A DNA stretch of 64,000 nt from Zhengella mangrovi (lineage in GTDB: Bacteria > Pseudomonadota > Alphaproteobacteria > Rhizobiales > Rhizobiaceae). The first letter of the stretch is position 1. Every line of letters starts with the position of its first letter. The translations under genes were made by a program, and so were the position numbers. The notes beneath the pieces were generated by a model that worked only from the letters and a program-made list of their open reading frames with translations, was not told the DNA's origin and did not search any database. Of this stretch, positions 18,005 through 25,871 are shown in pieces. The stretch lies in contig NZ_PDVP01000001.1 of the NCBI RefSeq assembly GCF_002727065.1, positions 372,001 through 436,000 of the forward strand, given 5' to 3'.

Positions 18005-18874
18005 ATGCTGGAACTGACCAACGTGACACGCCGTTTCGGAGCCAATACGGCAGTCGATACCGTGACCCTTTCCATCCCGCAGGGTCAGATGGTCGGCGTC
18101 ATCGGCCGCTCCGGAGCCGGCAAGTCGACGCTGCTGCGCATGATCAACCGCCTGATCGGCGTGTCGGATGGTGCCATTCGATTCGAGGGCGCCGAAGTGT
18201 CGGCGCTGCAGGGCCGCGCGCTGCGCAACTGGCAGCGCGACTGCGCCATGATCTTCCAGCAGTTCAACCTGGTGCCGCGCCTGGACGTGCTGACCAATGT
18301 CCTGCTCGGCCGGCTCAACCACCGCTCGACCGTGCTGAACCTGCTCAACATCTTCACCGACGAGGAACGCGCCCAGGCACTGGTGGCGCTGGAACGCCTC
18401 GGCATCGCGCAGACGGCGCTGCAGCGCGCCGGCACGCTCTCCGGCGGCCAGCAGCAGCGCGTCGCCATCGCCCGCGCCCTGATGCAGTCGCCGAAGATGA
18501 TCCTGGCCGACGAGCCGATCGCCTCGCTCGACCCCCTCAACGCCCAGATCGTGATGGACTCGCTGGCCGACATCAATCGTCGCGAGGGCATCACCGTCAT
18601 CACCAACCTGCACACGCTCGATACCGCGCGCAGCTATTGCGAGCGCGTCATCGGCATGGCCGCGGGCAAGGTGGTGTTCGACGGCCCGGCCGGCGAACTG
18701 ACGCCGGACGCCGTCAAGATGATTTACGGCGTGTCGGAAGGCGAGCTGTCGGAGGAAGTCACCTCCACATCGCTCGGCACCAAGAAGGCCGCCAAGACGG
18801 CCAACCCATCCGCCGGTGTCCCGGCTGCCGAAGCCCGGCAGCTCGAGACGTCCGGGGTCGCCTCGCCCGCGTAA
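18005..18874 (+). CDS. phnC: Phosphonate ABC transporter ATP-binding protein
   Basis: ATPase of the PhnCDE phosphonate importer, 289 residues. It has Walker [18 protein letters not shown]-loop [13 protein letters not shown], signature [16 protein letters not shown], Walker [14 protein letters not shown] and H-loop [26 protein letters not shown] and [14 protein letters not shown] are PhnC-like. A C-terminal tail of about 35 residues beyond [16 protein letters not shown] is Ala/Thr/Ser rich and probably disordered. The open frame extends upstream to 17897, but that would cross the Pho box; the ATG at 18005 after AGGAAAGAGCG is chosen. Confidence 0.94.
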   Translation: MLELTNVTRRFGANTAVDTVTLSIPQGQMVGVIGRSGAGKSTLLRMINRLIGVSDGAIRFEGAEVSALQGRALRNWQRDCAMIFQQFNLVPRLDVLTNVLLGRLNHRSTVLNLLNIFTDEERAQALVALERLGIAQTALQRAGTLSGGQQQRVAIARALMQSPKMILADEPIASLDPLNAQIVMDSLADINRREGITVITNLHTLDTARSYCERVIGMAAGKVVFDGPAGELTPDAVKMIYGVSEGELSEEVTSTSLGTKKAAKTANPSAGVPAAEARQLETSGVASPA

Positions 18875-18933
18875 CGGGCCCTTTCTGGCAGTCAAGCAGA
18901 CCGGGTGGCCCGGTCGAAACCTGGAGAACGATC

Positions 18934-19845
18934 ATGTTCAAGAAAGTCCTTCTCGCCGCGGCCTCCGTTGCCGCTCTCCTGTCCGCCGCTCCGGCCGGCG
19001 CCGAAGACCTTAAGGAATTCCGCATCGGCATTCTCGGCGGTGAAAACGAGGCCGACCGCCTGCGCAATTTCCAGTGCATGGTCGACAAGCTGCCGGAAGT
19101 CCTCGGCGTCGAAAAGGTCTCGCTCTTCCCGGCCGCCGACTATGACGGCGTGATCCAGGGCCTGCTGGGCGGCACGCTCGACTACGCCGAGCTCGGCGCG
19201 TCCGGCTATGCCAAGGTCTACCTGTCCGATCCGAAGGCCGTCGAGCCGATCCTGACCACGGTGCAGACCGACGGATCCACCGGCTACTACTCCGTCATGG
19301 TCGCCCGCAAGGACTCCGGCATGACCAAGCTGGAAGACATGAAGGGCAAGAAGCTCGGCTTCGCCGATCCGGACTCCACCTCCGGCTTCCTCGTCCCCTC
19401 CGTGACCCTCCCGGAAGCCATCGGCTCGTCCATCAAGGAGTATTTCTCCGAGACCGGCTTCGGCGGCGGCCATGAGAACCTGGTCCTCGAAGTCGTCAAG
19501 GGCACCTTCGATGCCGGCACCACCTGGGCGTCGGGCGTTGGCGAATTCAAGGACGGCTACACCTCCGGCAACCTGCGCAAGATGGTCGAGAAGGGCATCC
19601 TGAACATGGACGACCTCGTCCAGCTCTGGCAGTCGCCGCTGATCCCGAACGGTCCGATCGTGGTCCGCGCCTCCATGGCCGACGACATGAAGACCAGGTT
19701 CAAGGACTTCATGATGAAGCTGCCGGAAAGTGACCCGGCCTGCTTCTCCGCCATCCAGGGCGGCGATTACAAGGGCTTCACGGAAGTCAACGCCGACTTC
19801 TACAAGGCCATCATCGCGGCCCGCAAGGCCAAGATCGGCTCGTAA
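18934..19845 (+). CDS. phnD: Phosphonate ABC transporter substrate-binding protein
   Basis: Periplasmic phosphonate-binding protein, 303 residues. The signal peptide (about 1-23: MFKKVLLAAASVAALLSAAP, then AGA before EDL) is followed by the mature domain with FRIGILGGENEADRLRN, LLGGTLDYAELGASGYAK, KGKKLGFADPDSTSGFLVPS and TFDAGTTWASGVGEF, typical of PhnD. A stop-proximal stem-loop at 19867 separates it from phnE. Ligand range (2-aminoethylphosphonate, methylphosphonate, others) cannot be read from sequence. Confidence 0.95.
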   Translation: MFKKVLLAAASVAALLSAAPAGAEDLKEFRIGILGGENEADRLRNFQCMVDKLPEVLGVEKVSLFPAADYDGVIQGLLGGTLDYAELGASGYAKVYLSDPKAVEPILTTVQTDGSTGYYSVMVARKDSGMTKLEDMKGKKLGFADPDSTSGFLVPSVTLPEAIGSSIKEYFSETGFGGGHENLVLEVVKGTFDAGTTWASGVGEFKDGYTSGNLRKMVEKGILNMDDLVQLWQSPLIPNGPIVVRASMADDMKTRFKDFMMKLPESDPACFSAIQGGDYKGFTEVNADFYKAIIAARKAKIGS

Positions 19846-19866
19846 TCACCTCTGCATCGCGCTGTC

Positions 19867-19894
19867 GCGCCGCGGGCTTCAAGGCCCGCGGCGC
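19867..19894 (+). other. Intra-operon stem-loop between phnD and phnE1
   Basis: An 11-bp perfect GC stem (19867-19877 with 19884-19894, loop TTCAAG) without a T-run. At this position in ABC import operons such hairpins usually protect the binding-protein message and lower expression of the downstream permease; that role is inferred. Confidence 0.7.
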
Positions 19895-19920
19895 ATTGCC
19901 GCCAGAAAGCCGGATCTCCC

Positions 19921-20883
19921 ATGGCAACCGTTGACAACACGACACCCCTGTCCGAGGCCGGACGGGTCATCGAGACCCACTGGCGCGAGATGACGTCCCG
20001 ACGCCGCCTCTACACCTGGGGCGGGCTTGCCGTCGTGTTGCTGGCGCTCTCGGGTTCGCTGTGGTTCGCCAACGAGACCAATGCCGGCAAGTTCTTCGAC
20101 CGGCTGCCCTATTTCTTCGATTTCTTCATCGACCTCGCGCCACGCGACGCCCTTGAGCCGTTCCGCGCTCTGTTCGATCTTCCCTCGCCCTATGACGATG
20201 GCAGCTTCAAGTACAATTACCCGGAAGGCCGGGTCGTGCTGACCAGCTGGCTCTACGTGCCGGAATATTTCTACAAGATGCTGGAGACGCTGAACATAGC
20301 GCTGCTCTCCACGCTCATCGGCTTCACCTTCGGTTTCCTGCTCTGCTTCCTGGCCGCGAAAAACCTCAACTCCAATCGCTGGCTGCGCGGCACCGTGCGC
20401 CGGATCATGGAGTTCCTGCGCGCCTTTCCGGAAATCGTCATCGCCGGCTTCTTCGTCGCCATCCTGTCCATCGGGCCGATCCCGGCCATCATCGCCGTGT
20501 CGATCCATACCGTCGGCGCGCTCGGCAAGATGTTCTTCGAGGTGGTCGAGAACGCCGACATGAAGGCCGAGGAGGGCCTGCGGGCCGTCGGCGCCTCATG
20601 GGTCGAACGCGTCGGCTACGCGATCGTCCCGCAGGTCATGCCGAACTTCATGAGCTATTTCCTGCTGCGCCTTGAAATCAACGTGCGCGCCTCCACCATC
20701 ATCGGCGCCGTCGGTGGCGGCGGCATCGGCGAGGCCCTGCGCCTGTCGATCAGCCGCGGCCATGAAGCCAAGACCATCGCCATCATCTTCCTGCTCTTCA
20801 CCACGATCGTTGCCGTCGACCAGTTCTCCGCCTGGCTGCGCCGTCGCCTGGTCGGCGACCAGGCCTTCGATTTTGGACGCTGA
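19921..20883 (+). CDS. phnE: Phosphonate ABC transporter permease 1
   Basis: A 320-residue inner-membrane permease. A cytoplasmic N-terminus precedes the first membrane segment (about 40-57), then comes a short periplasmic stretch. The MetI-like core includes ALLSTLIGFTFGFLLCFLAA, FAEIVIAGFF-like FPEIVIAGFFVAILSIGP, and the EAA loop VGASWVERVGYAIVPQVMP that contacts PhnC. It pairs with the second permease five bases downstream; two different phnE genes are normal in rhizobial clusters. Confidence 0.94.
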   Translation: MATVDNTTPLSEAGRVIETHWREMTSRRRLYTWGGLAVVLLALSGSLWFANETNAGKFFDRLPYFFDFFIDLAPRDALEPFRALFDLPSPYDDGSFKYNYPEGRVVLTSWLYVPEYFYKMLETLNIALLSTLIGFTFGFLLCFLAAKNLNSNRWLRGTVRRIMEFLRAFPEIVIAGFFVAILSIGPIPAIIAVSIHTVGALGKMFFEVVENADMKAEEGLRAVGASWVERVGYAIVPQVMPNFMSYFLLRLEINVRASTIIGAVGGGGIGEALRLSISRGHEAKTIAIIFLLFTTIVAVDQFSAWLRRRLVGDQAFDFGR

Positions 20884-20887
20884 TGCC

Positions 20888-22450
20888 ATGACCTCGCTCG
20901 AAGCCACCGATCTTTCCGCCGTGTCCAAGCGCCATCCGGACGTTTTCCGGTCCCGGCCGTGGAAACGCTACGGACCGCTCATGCTGATCCTGGCCGTCAT
21001 CGGCTACAGCTTTTATTGCTGGTGGTTCTTCTCCATCGGCGACGCACTGCGCAAGGCCAACACCGATATCGCCGGCGCCTATCTCGCCGACTGGATTTCC
21101 TGGGAAGCCCGCCCGGTCATCGACATCGAGAGCGATGGCGCCATGACGATCACCTTCCCGCGTTTCTCGCCGCTCGGTTCCGATCCCCGTCCCGACTGGC
21201 TGGAGGCGGATCGCGAAATGCGCACCCGCACCATCACCAGGGACGCGCCGGCCGTGGAGACCAAGGCGCTGAATGACAAGATTTCCAACAGTTTCATGGT
21301 GCCGGATGCGAAGGGCACCAAGCCGGAGAACGGCGGTGCGACCAGCTTCATGGCGCCCGGCGCCCCGACCGGCGGCAATGCCGCGGGTGAGACAGCGACC
21401 GTCACCGAGACGGTCCGCGAGGAAGTCGTGTCGCGTGCTGTCGTTACCTTCGATTCCGCCGACCGTGTCGAAATCCTGCCCGACCAGGCGACCGTGACCC
21501 GGGGCGACGAAACCCTCGTCATCCGGCTCGGACCCGGCGAAAACGTGTCGGTCGACGGCCCGTTGCCGGAATGGGCCGAGCAGAAATACGAGGGCCGCAA
21601 GGTGATCGCGCGCTTCGGTTTCGCCGGCCGCGCCGAGATCGACCACGACGGCGTCAAGGTCTACAAGCGCTTCCTCGGCTGGGAGAACTTCGTCTTCGAC
21701 ACCAACTCCGCCTTCTGGGGCAAGTCATTCGGCGAGGTGATGTCCATGATCGTCAGTGGCGAGCGCGTCAACCCGGCCCGCTCCAACCTCGGCCAGGCCT
21801 GGTACGACATCCTCTACAATGCCGAATGGCAGCACCTCGATGTCTGGACCAAGCTGCTCCAGACCATCATCATGGCTTTCGTCGGCACGCTGTTCGCCAC
21901 CGTGGTCGCTTTCCCGCTGGCTTTCATTGCCGCCCGCAACATCACGCCCAACCGCCTCGTCAACCAGCTTGCCAAGCGCTTCTTCGATTTCCAGCGCTCG
22001 GTCGACATGCTGATCTGGGCGCTGTTCTTCACCCGCGCCTTCGGCCCCGGACCGCTTGCCGGCATCTTGGCGATCTTCTTCACCGACACCGGGACGCTCG
22101 GCAAGCTCTACTCCGAGGCGCTTGAAAACATCGATGACAAGCAGCGCGAGGGCGTCCGCTCGGTCGGCGCCGCGCCTCTGCTCGTCCAGCGCTTCGGCGT
22201 CATGCCGCAGGTCCTGCCGGTCTTCCTGTCGCAGTCGCTCTATTTCTGGGAGTCCAATACGCGTTCGGCCACGATCATCGGTGCTGTCGGCGCCGGCGGC
22301 ATCGGCCTGAAACTCTGGGAAGCCATGCGGACCAACCAGGACTGGGAAAACGTCGCCTACATGGTCATCCTGATCCTCGGCGTCGTCTATGCCTTCGACG
22401 GCATATCCAATTTCCTGCGCTCGCGGCTGATCGGGGAGAGCGCACGATGA
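20888..22450 (+). CDS. phnE: Phosphonate ABC transporter permease 2 with large periplasmic insertion
   Basis: At 520 residues it is nearly twice the usual PhnE length. After the first membrane segment (about 31-50, LMLILAVIGYSFYCWWFFSI) there is a soluble stretch of about 270 residues with a low-complexity Ala/Gly/Thr run near 155-175, before the standard permease core from about 310. That core includes LLQTIIMAFVGTLFATVVAF, ARNITPNR and the EAA loop VGAAPLLVQRFGVMPQVLP. The extra part is unlike any domain I recognise and probably lies in the periplasm facing PhnD. The start at 20888 follows the phnE1 stop by four bases. Confidence 0.92.
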   Translation: MTSLEATDLSAVSKRHPDVFRSRPWKRYGPLMLILAVIGYSFYCWWFFSIGDALRKANTDIAGAYLADWISWEARPVIDIESDGAMTITFPRFSPLGSDPRPDWLEADREMRTRTITRDAPAVETKALNDKISNSFMVPDAKGTKPENGGATSFMAPGAPTGGNAAGETATVTETVREEVVSRAVVTFDSADRVEILPDQATVTRGDETLVIRLGPGENVSVDGPLPEWAEQKYEGRKVIARFGFAGRAEIDHDGVKVYKRFLGWENFVFDTNSAFWGKSFGEVMSMIVSGERVNPARSNLGQAWYDILYNAEWQHLDVWTKLLQTIIMAFVGTLFATVVAFPLAFIAARNITPNRLVNQLAKRFFDFQRSVDMLIWALFFTRAFGPGPLAGILAIFFTDTGTLGKLYSEALENIDDKQREGVRSVGAAPLLVQRFGVMPQVLPVFLSQSLYFWESNTRSATIIGAVGAGGIGLKLWEAMRTNQDWENVAYMVILILGVVYAFDGISNFLRSRLIGESAR

Positions 22451-22515
22451 AGCTGACGCTTCGTCAAGCTGTCATGCAAATCACCTATCCGGTGCCAACA
22501 CCGGAGGAAGCCTGA
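22447..22515 (+). CDS. Possible 22-residue micro-ORF between phnE and the DUF1045 gene
   Basis: An ATG overlapping the permease stop (ATGA) opens a 22-codon frame (MKLTLRQAVMQITYP, ending PTPEEA) that closes with TGA two bases before the next gene's ATG. It fills the whole 67-base gap with the same junction style as the rest of the operon. It may only carry ribosomes across to the next gene; no homologue is recognised and chance is a fair alternative. Confidence 0.3.
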   Translation: MKLTLRQAVMQITYPVPTPEEA

Positions 22516-22517
22516 CC

Positions 22518-23225
22518 ATGCGCTACGCAATCTATTTCACGCCGCCGCCCGAGGATGGACTGACCCGCGTCGCCGTCAACTGGCTTGGCCGGGATGCCTT
22601 CACGGGACAGACCGTTGCCGCGCCAGCCATCGGCGCCATGGAACGCGCCGAGGTGGCTTTCCATACCGCCGCCCCGCGGCGTTACGGGTTCCATGCCACG
22701 CTGAAGCCGCCCTTCCGCCTGGCCGAGAACACGACGGAAACCGCCCTCGTAGCCGCCTTCGACGCGTTCTGCGAAACGCGCGAGCCCTTCCTCGTGCCGC
22801 GGTTCCAGGTCAGCCAGATCGACGGCTTCTTCGCTCTGACGCCGACCGAACCTAGTGTCGGGCTCGACACGCTGGCCGCCGATTGCGTCCGCGCCTTCGA
22901 CCGGTTTCGCGCACCGCTGAGCGAAGAGGAAATCCTTCGCCGCCAGACGGCGAGAATGCAGCCCCGGGAACTGCGCTACCTGCACCAGTGGGGCTATCCC
23001 TATGTTTTCGAGGCTTTCCGTTTCCACATGACGCTGACCGGGCGCGTTCCCGCCGGAGAAGCCGATCGCGTTCGCCGGACGCTGGCCGATTTCTTCGGTC
23101 CCGTCCTCAACGAACCCGTGGACGTGGCCAATCTCGCCCTCTTCATCGAACCGGAGGCCGGGGCGCCCTTCGAGGTTCTGAGACTGCAATCCTTCGGGAC
23201 AACCAAATCGAGAAAGACAGCCTGA
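22518..23225 (+). CDS. DUF1045 protein, 2H-phosphoesterase fold, of phosphonate operons
   Basis: A 235-residue protein found in many alphaproteobacterial C-P lyase operons. It has the two H-x-T/S motifs of the 2H phosphoesterase superfamily, FHATLKPPF (His59, Thr61) and FHMTLTG (His170, Thr172), the layout of enzymes that open cyclic nucleotide or ribose phosphates. The window's phn cluster has no phnP, the metallo-beta-lactamase enzyme that normally opens ribose 1,2-cyclic phosphate 5-phosphate, so this protein is a good candidate for that missing step. That is inference from motif and context. GGAGG sits just before the start; phnM follows after one base. Confidence 0.9.
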   Translation: MRYAIYFTPPPEDGLTRVAVNWLGRDAFTGQTVAAPAIGAMERAEVAFHTAAPRRYGFHATLKPPFRLAENTTETALVAAFDAFCETREPFLVPRFQVSQIDGFFALTPTEPSVGLDTLAADCVRAFDRFRAPLSEEEILRRQTARMQPRELRYLHQWGYPYVFEAFRFHMTLTGRVPAGEADRVRRTLADFFGPVLNEPVDVANLALFIEPEAGAPFEVLRLQSFGTTKSRKTA

Positions 23226-23226
23226 C

Positions 23227-24366
23227 ATGGCAAGAGAGACCATCCTTTCCAATGCGCGCATCGTCATGGAAGACGAGATCCTGCACGGTTCCGTGCTGGT
23301 CCGCGACGGCATGATCGCCGATGTGTCCGGAACGGGTGGGGCGGCCGGCGAGGACATGGAAGGCGATTACCTGATCCCCGGTCTCGTCGAACTCCACACC
23401 GACCATCTCGAAGCGCATTACTCGCCGCGCCCGGGCGTGCGCTGGAACGTCACCTCGGCCATCCAGGCCCACGACGCCCAGGTGGCGGCCTCGGGCATTA
23501 CCACCGTGTTCGATTGCCTGCGCATGGGTTCGGATTCCACCGACCGTTTCGAGACCGACGAGATGCGCGGTCTCGCCGATGCGCTGCTCGCCGCCCAGTC
23601 CGAAGGACGCCTGCGGGCCGAGCACCGCATTCACCTGCGCTGCGAAGTGTCGTCGCCCGATGTCATGGAACACTTCGTCCAGTTCGATGACGTGCCCCAT
23701 GTCGCGCTCGCTTCGCTCATGGACCACGCGCCCGGGCAGCGCCAGTTCCAGACGATGGATCAGTACGAACTTTACTACAAGACCAAGCGCGGCCTGTCCG
23801 ACGAGGCCTTCGCCCATTTCGTTGCTACCCGCCAGGAACAGTCGGCCCGCTATTCCGGTCCGCACCGCTTGGCGATTGCCCAGGCCTGCCGCGAGCGCGG
23901 CATCGCGCTGGCAAGCCATGATGATGCCACTCTGGAGCATGTCACCGAGGCGGCGGAAGCCGGCGTGAAGGTGGCGGAATTCCCGACCAGCCTGGAGGCG
24001 GCCCGCGCCAGCCACGATGCTGATATGGGCGTACTGATGGGTGCGCCCAACGTTGTGCGCGGCAAGTCGCATTCGGGAAATATTTCCGCCCGGGATCTGG
24101 CAAGGCACGGCGTTCTCGATATCCTGTCCTCGGACTACGTACCCTTCAGCCTCATCCACGCGCCTTTCACCCTGGCCGATGAGATCGAGGGAATGACGCT
24201 GCCGAGGGCAATCGCCATGGTGACAGCCAACCCCGCCCGCCAGGTCGGGCTTGCCGATCGCGGCCGCATCGCGCCGGGCCTGCGCGCCGATCTCGTGCGG
24301 GTGCATCGCGACGCGGGCGTGCCGGTCGTCCGCACGGTCTGGCGCGAAGGCCGCCGGGTGGCCTGA
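23227..24366 (+). CDS. phnM: Ribose 1-methylphosphonate 5-triphosphate diphosphatase
   Basis: Amidohydrolase-fold enzyme that removes diphosphate from the alkylphosphonate ribose triphosphate before PhnJ acts. The 379 residues hold LIPGLVELHTDHLEAHYSPR (first metal His pair), VTSAIQAHDAQVAASGITTV, LASHDDATLEHV with the later metal His and Asp, and SHSGNISARDL plus ILSSDYVPFSL. It lies one base after DUF1045 and three before phnN. Length and motifs match PhnM fully. Confidence 0.95.
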   Translation: MARETILSNARIVMEDEILHGSVLVRDGMIADVSGTGGAAGEDMEGDYLIPGLVELHTDHLEAHYSPRPGVRWNVTSAIQAHDAQVAASGITTVFDCLRMGSDSTDRFETDEMRGLADALLAAQSEGRLRAEHRIHLRCEVSSPDVMEHFVQFDDVPHVALASLMDHAPGQRQFQTMDQYELYYKTKRGLSDEAFAHFVATRQEQSARYSGPHRLAIAQACRERGIALASHDDATLEHVTEAAEAGVKVAEFPTSLEAARASHDADMGVLMGAPNVVRGKSHSGNISARDLARHGVLDILSSDYVPFSLIHAPFTLADEIEGMTLPRAIAMVTANPARQVGLADRGRIAPGLRADLVRVHRDAGVPVVRTVWREGRRVA

Positions 24367-24369
24367 CCC

Positions 24370-24921
24370 ATGCGCGGGAAGGGCGTGCTCCTCGTCATCG
24401 TCGGGCCAAGCGGCGTCGGCAAGGACACGCTGATCGACTGGCTGCGCGGCGCCATCGGGGCGCAGGCCGATGTCCGCTTTGTCCGCCGCGTCATCACCCG
24501 GCCAGCCGAAGCGGGTGGAGAACCGCACCACGCCGTCACTCCCGATGAATTCCGCCAGATGGAACGCCGCGGCGCCTTCTGCGTGTCCTGGCAGGCGCAT
24601 GGCCTGTCCTATGGCATCCCGGCCGACACGCTCGATCATGTTCGCGCCGGCGGATTGGCGATCCTCAACGGGTCCAGGAAGGCGTTGCGGCAGATCCGCG
24701 AGACTTTTGACAACACGATTGTCGTTCTGCTTACGGTCGAACCCGGGGAACTCGCTCGCCGTCTCTCCTCGCGGGGACGGGAAACCGCGCAGGAGATCCG
24801 CGACCGTCTCGACCGGGCCCGCCTTGAGGTCGCGGCCGACGGCGATCTCGTCGAGATCGACAACAGCGACCCGGTCGAACGGGCCGGCCGCAAGGTGCTC
24901 GACCTGATCGGCCGCGCCTGA
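24370..24921 (+). CDS. phnN: Ribose 1,5-bisphosphokinase
   Basis: Phosphorylates ribose 1,5-bisphosphate to PRPP, returning the ribose carrier to metabolism. The 183-residue P-loop kinase of guanylate-kinase type has Walker A IVGPSGVGKDTLID, then RFVRRVITRPAEAGGEPHHA and a lid-like GRETAQEIRDRLDRAR. It ends the phn operon; the plcP operon starts 97 bases later with its own likely promoter. Confidence 0.94.
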   Translation: MRGKGVLLVIVGPSGVGKDTLIDWLRGAIGAQADVRFVRRVITRPAEAGGEPHHAVTPDEFRQMERRGAFCVSWQAHGLSYGIPADTLDHVRAGGLAILNGSRKALRQIRETFDNTIVVLLTVEPGELARRLSSRGRETAQEIRDRLDRARLEVAADGDLVEIDNSDPVERAGRKVLDLIGRA

Positions 24922-24950
24922 CGCCAGCCGGTATGCGCCAGCGCACAGGG

Positions 24951-24968
24951 CCGTCATATTGCTGCAAC
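24951..24968 (+). promoter_or_regulatory. Weak Pho box candidate upstream of plcP
   Basis: CCGTCAT-ATTG-CTGCAAC has the 7-4-7 Pho box layout; the first half matches 6 of 7, the second 4 of 7. It lies 51 bases before plcP. Homologous plcP-btaA genes are PhoB-controlled in rhizobia, which gives the weak match more weight. Confidence 0.45.
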
Positions 24969-25018
24969 GCAAATCGGGTCTAAGGCGGCAAACGACGCCA
25001 AGCACCGGACCCGATGCA

Positions 25019-25846
25019 ATGAAAAAGCCGGCTAAGTATCGTACGCTGTTCCTCTCCGACATACATCTCGGAACCCCGGATTGCCAGGCGCCGATGCTGC
25101 TCGATTTCCTGCGCGAGCATGATGCTGAGACCGTGTACCTCGTCGGCGACATCGTCGATTGCTGGCGCATGAAGCGGAAGGGCTTCTACTGGCCGCAGAC
25201 CCACAATGACGTGGTCCAGAAGCTCCTGCGCAAGGGACGCGCCGGTGCCCGCATCATCTATGTTCCCGGCAATCACGACGAGGTCCTTCGCGAATACCAG
25301 GGCCTGCATTTCGGCGGCATCGAGGTGCGCGACCGCGATATCCACGAAACCGCCGACGGCAAGCGCCTGCTGATCATCCACGGCGACCAGTTCGACATGG
25401 TGGTGATGAACCACAAGTGGCTCGCCCACCTCGGCGACTGGGCCTATGCCATGGCCATGTGGGCCAACAAGTGGCTCAACCGCGGCCGCCGGCTGCTCGG
25501 GATGGAATACTGGTCGATCTCGAAATGGGCCAAGCTAAAGGTCAAGCGCGCGGTCAATTACATCGGCGATTTCGAGACCGTCCTGGCCGAGGAAGCGCGC
25601 AAGGAAGGCGCGGACGGTATCGTCTGCGGCCATATCCATCATGCCGCCGACGAGATGATCGCCGACGTCCGCTACCTGAACACAGGCGACTGGGTGGAAA
25701 GCTGCACGGCGATCGTGGAGCACCACGACGGCCGCATGGAAATCATCGATTGGGCGCGCATCGTTGCTGCCCGAGCCAGGACCACGGGAGCTGTGGCTCC
25801 CGCGGACGGCACCGACGCGACGGCTGCCGTGCAGCGGGCCGCCTGA
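25019..25846 (+). CDS. plcP: PlcP-type phospholipase C (metallophosphoesterase)
   Basis: Calcineurin-like enzyme of 275 residues with all metal motifs: FLSDIHLGTPD, LVGDIVDCWRM, VPGNHDEV, IIHGDQFDMVV and CGHIHHAAD. Such proteins are often labelled UDP-2,3-diacylglucosamine hydrolase. The location directly before btaA and btaB matches PlcP of Sinorhizobium, which cuts phosphatidylcholine and related lipids under phosphate starvation to give the diacylglycerol that BtaA uses. LpxH would normally sit with lipid A genes. The start is at ATG 25019; a TTG at 24959 in frame would cross the possible Pho box. A 25-base gap to btaA. Confidence 0.85.
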   Translation: MKKPAKYRTLFLSDIHLGTPDCQAPMLLDFLREHDAETVYLVGDIVDCWRMKRKGFYWPQTHNDVVQKLLRKGRAGARIIYVPGNHDEVLREYQGLHFGGIEVRDRDIHETADGKRLLIIHGDQFDMVVMNHKWLAHLGDWAYAMAMWANKWLNRGRRLLGMEYWSISKWAKLKVKRAVNYIGDFETVLAEEARKEGADGIVCGHIHHAADEMIADVRYLNTGDWVESCTAIVEHHDGRMEIIDWARIVAARARTTGAVAPADGTDATAAVQRAA

Positions 25847-25871
25847 AGACGCATCCGGAGAGGACCAGACC

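Noticed and set aside
24922-25018. Extended start of plcP at TTG 24959
   Set aside because: It would place the start codon inside the possible Pho box and has no ribosome site; the residues before Met at 25019 look non-conserved.
25019-25846. Annotation as UDP-2,3-diacylglucosamine hydrolase (LpxH)
   Set aside because: The metal motifs are shared by the whole family; direct linkage to btaA and btaB under Pi-stress context points to PlcP. Not fully excluded without phylogeny.
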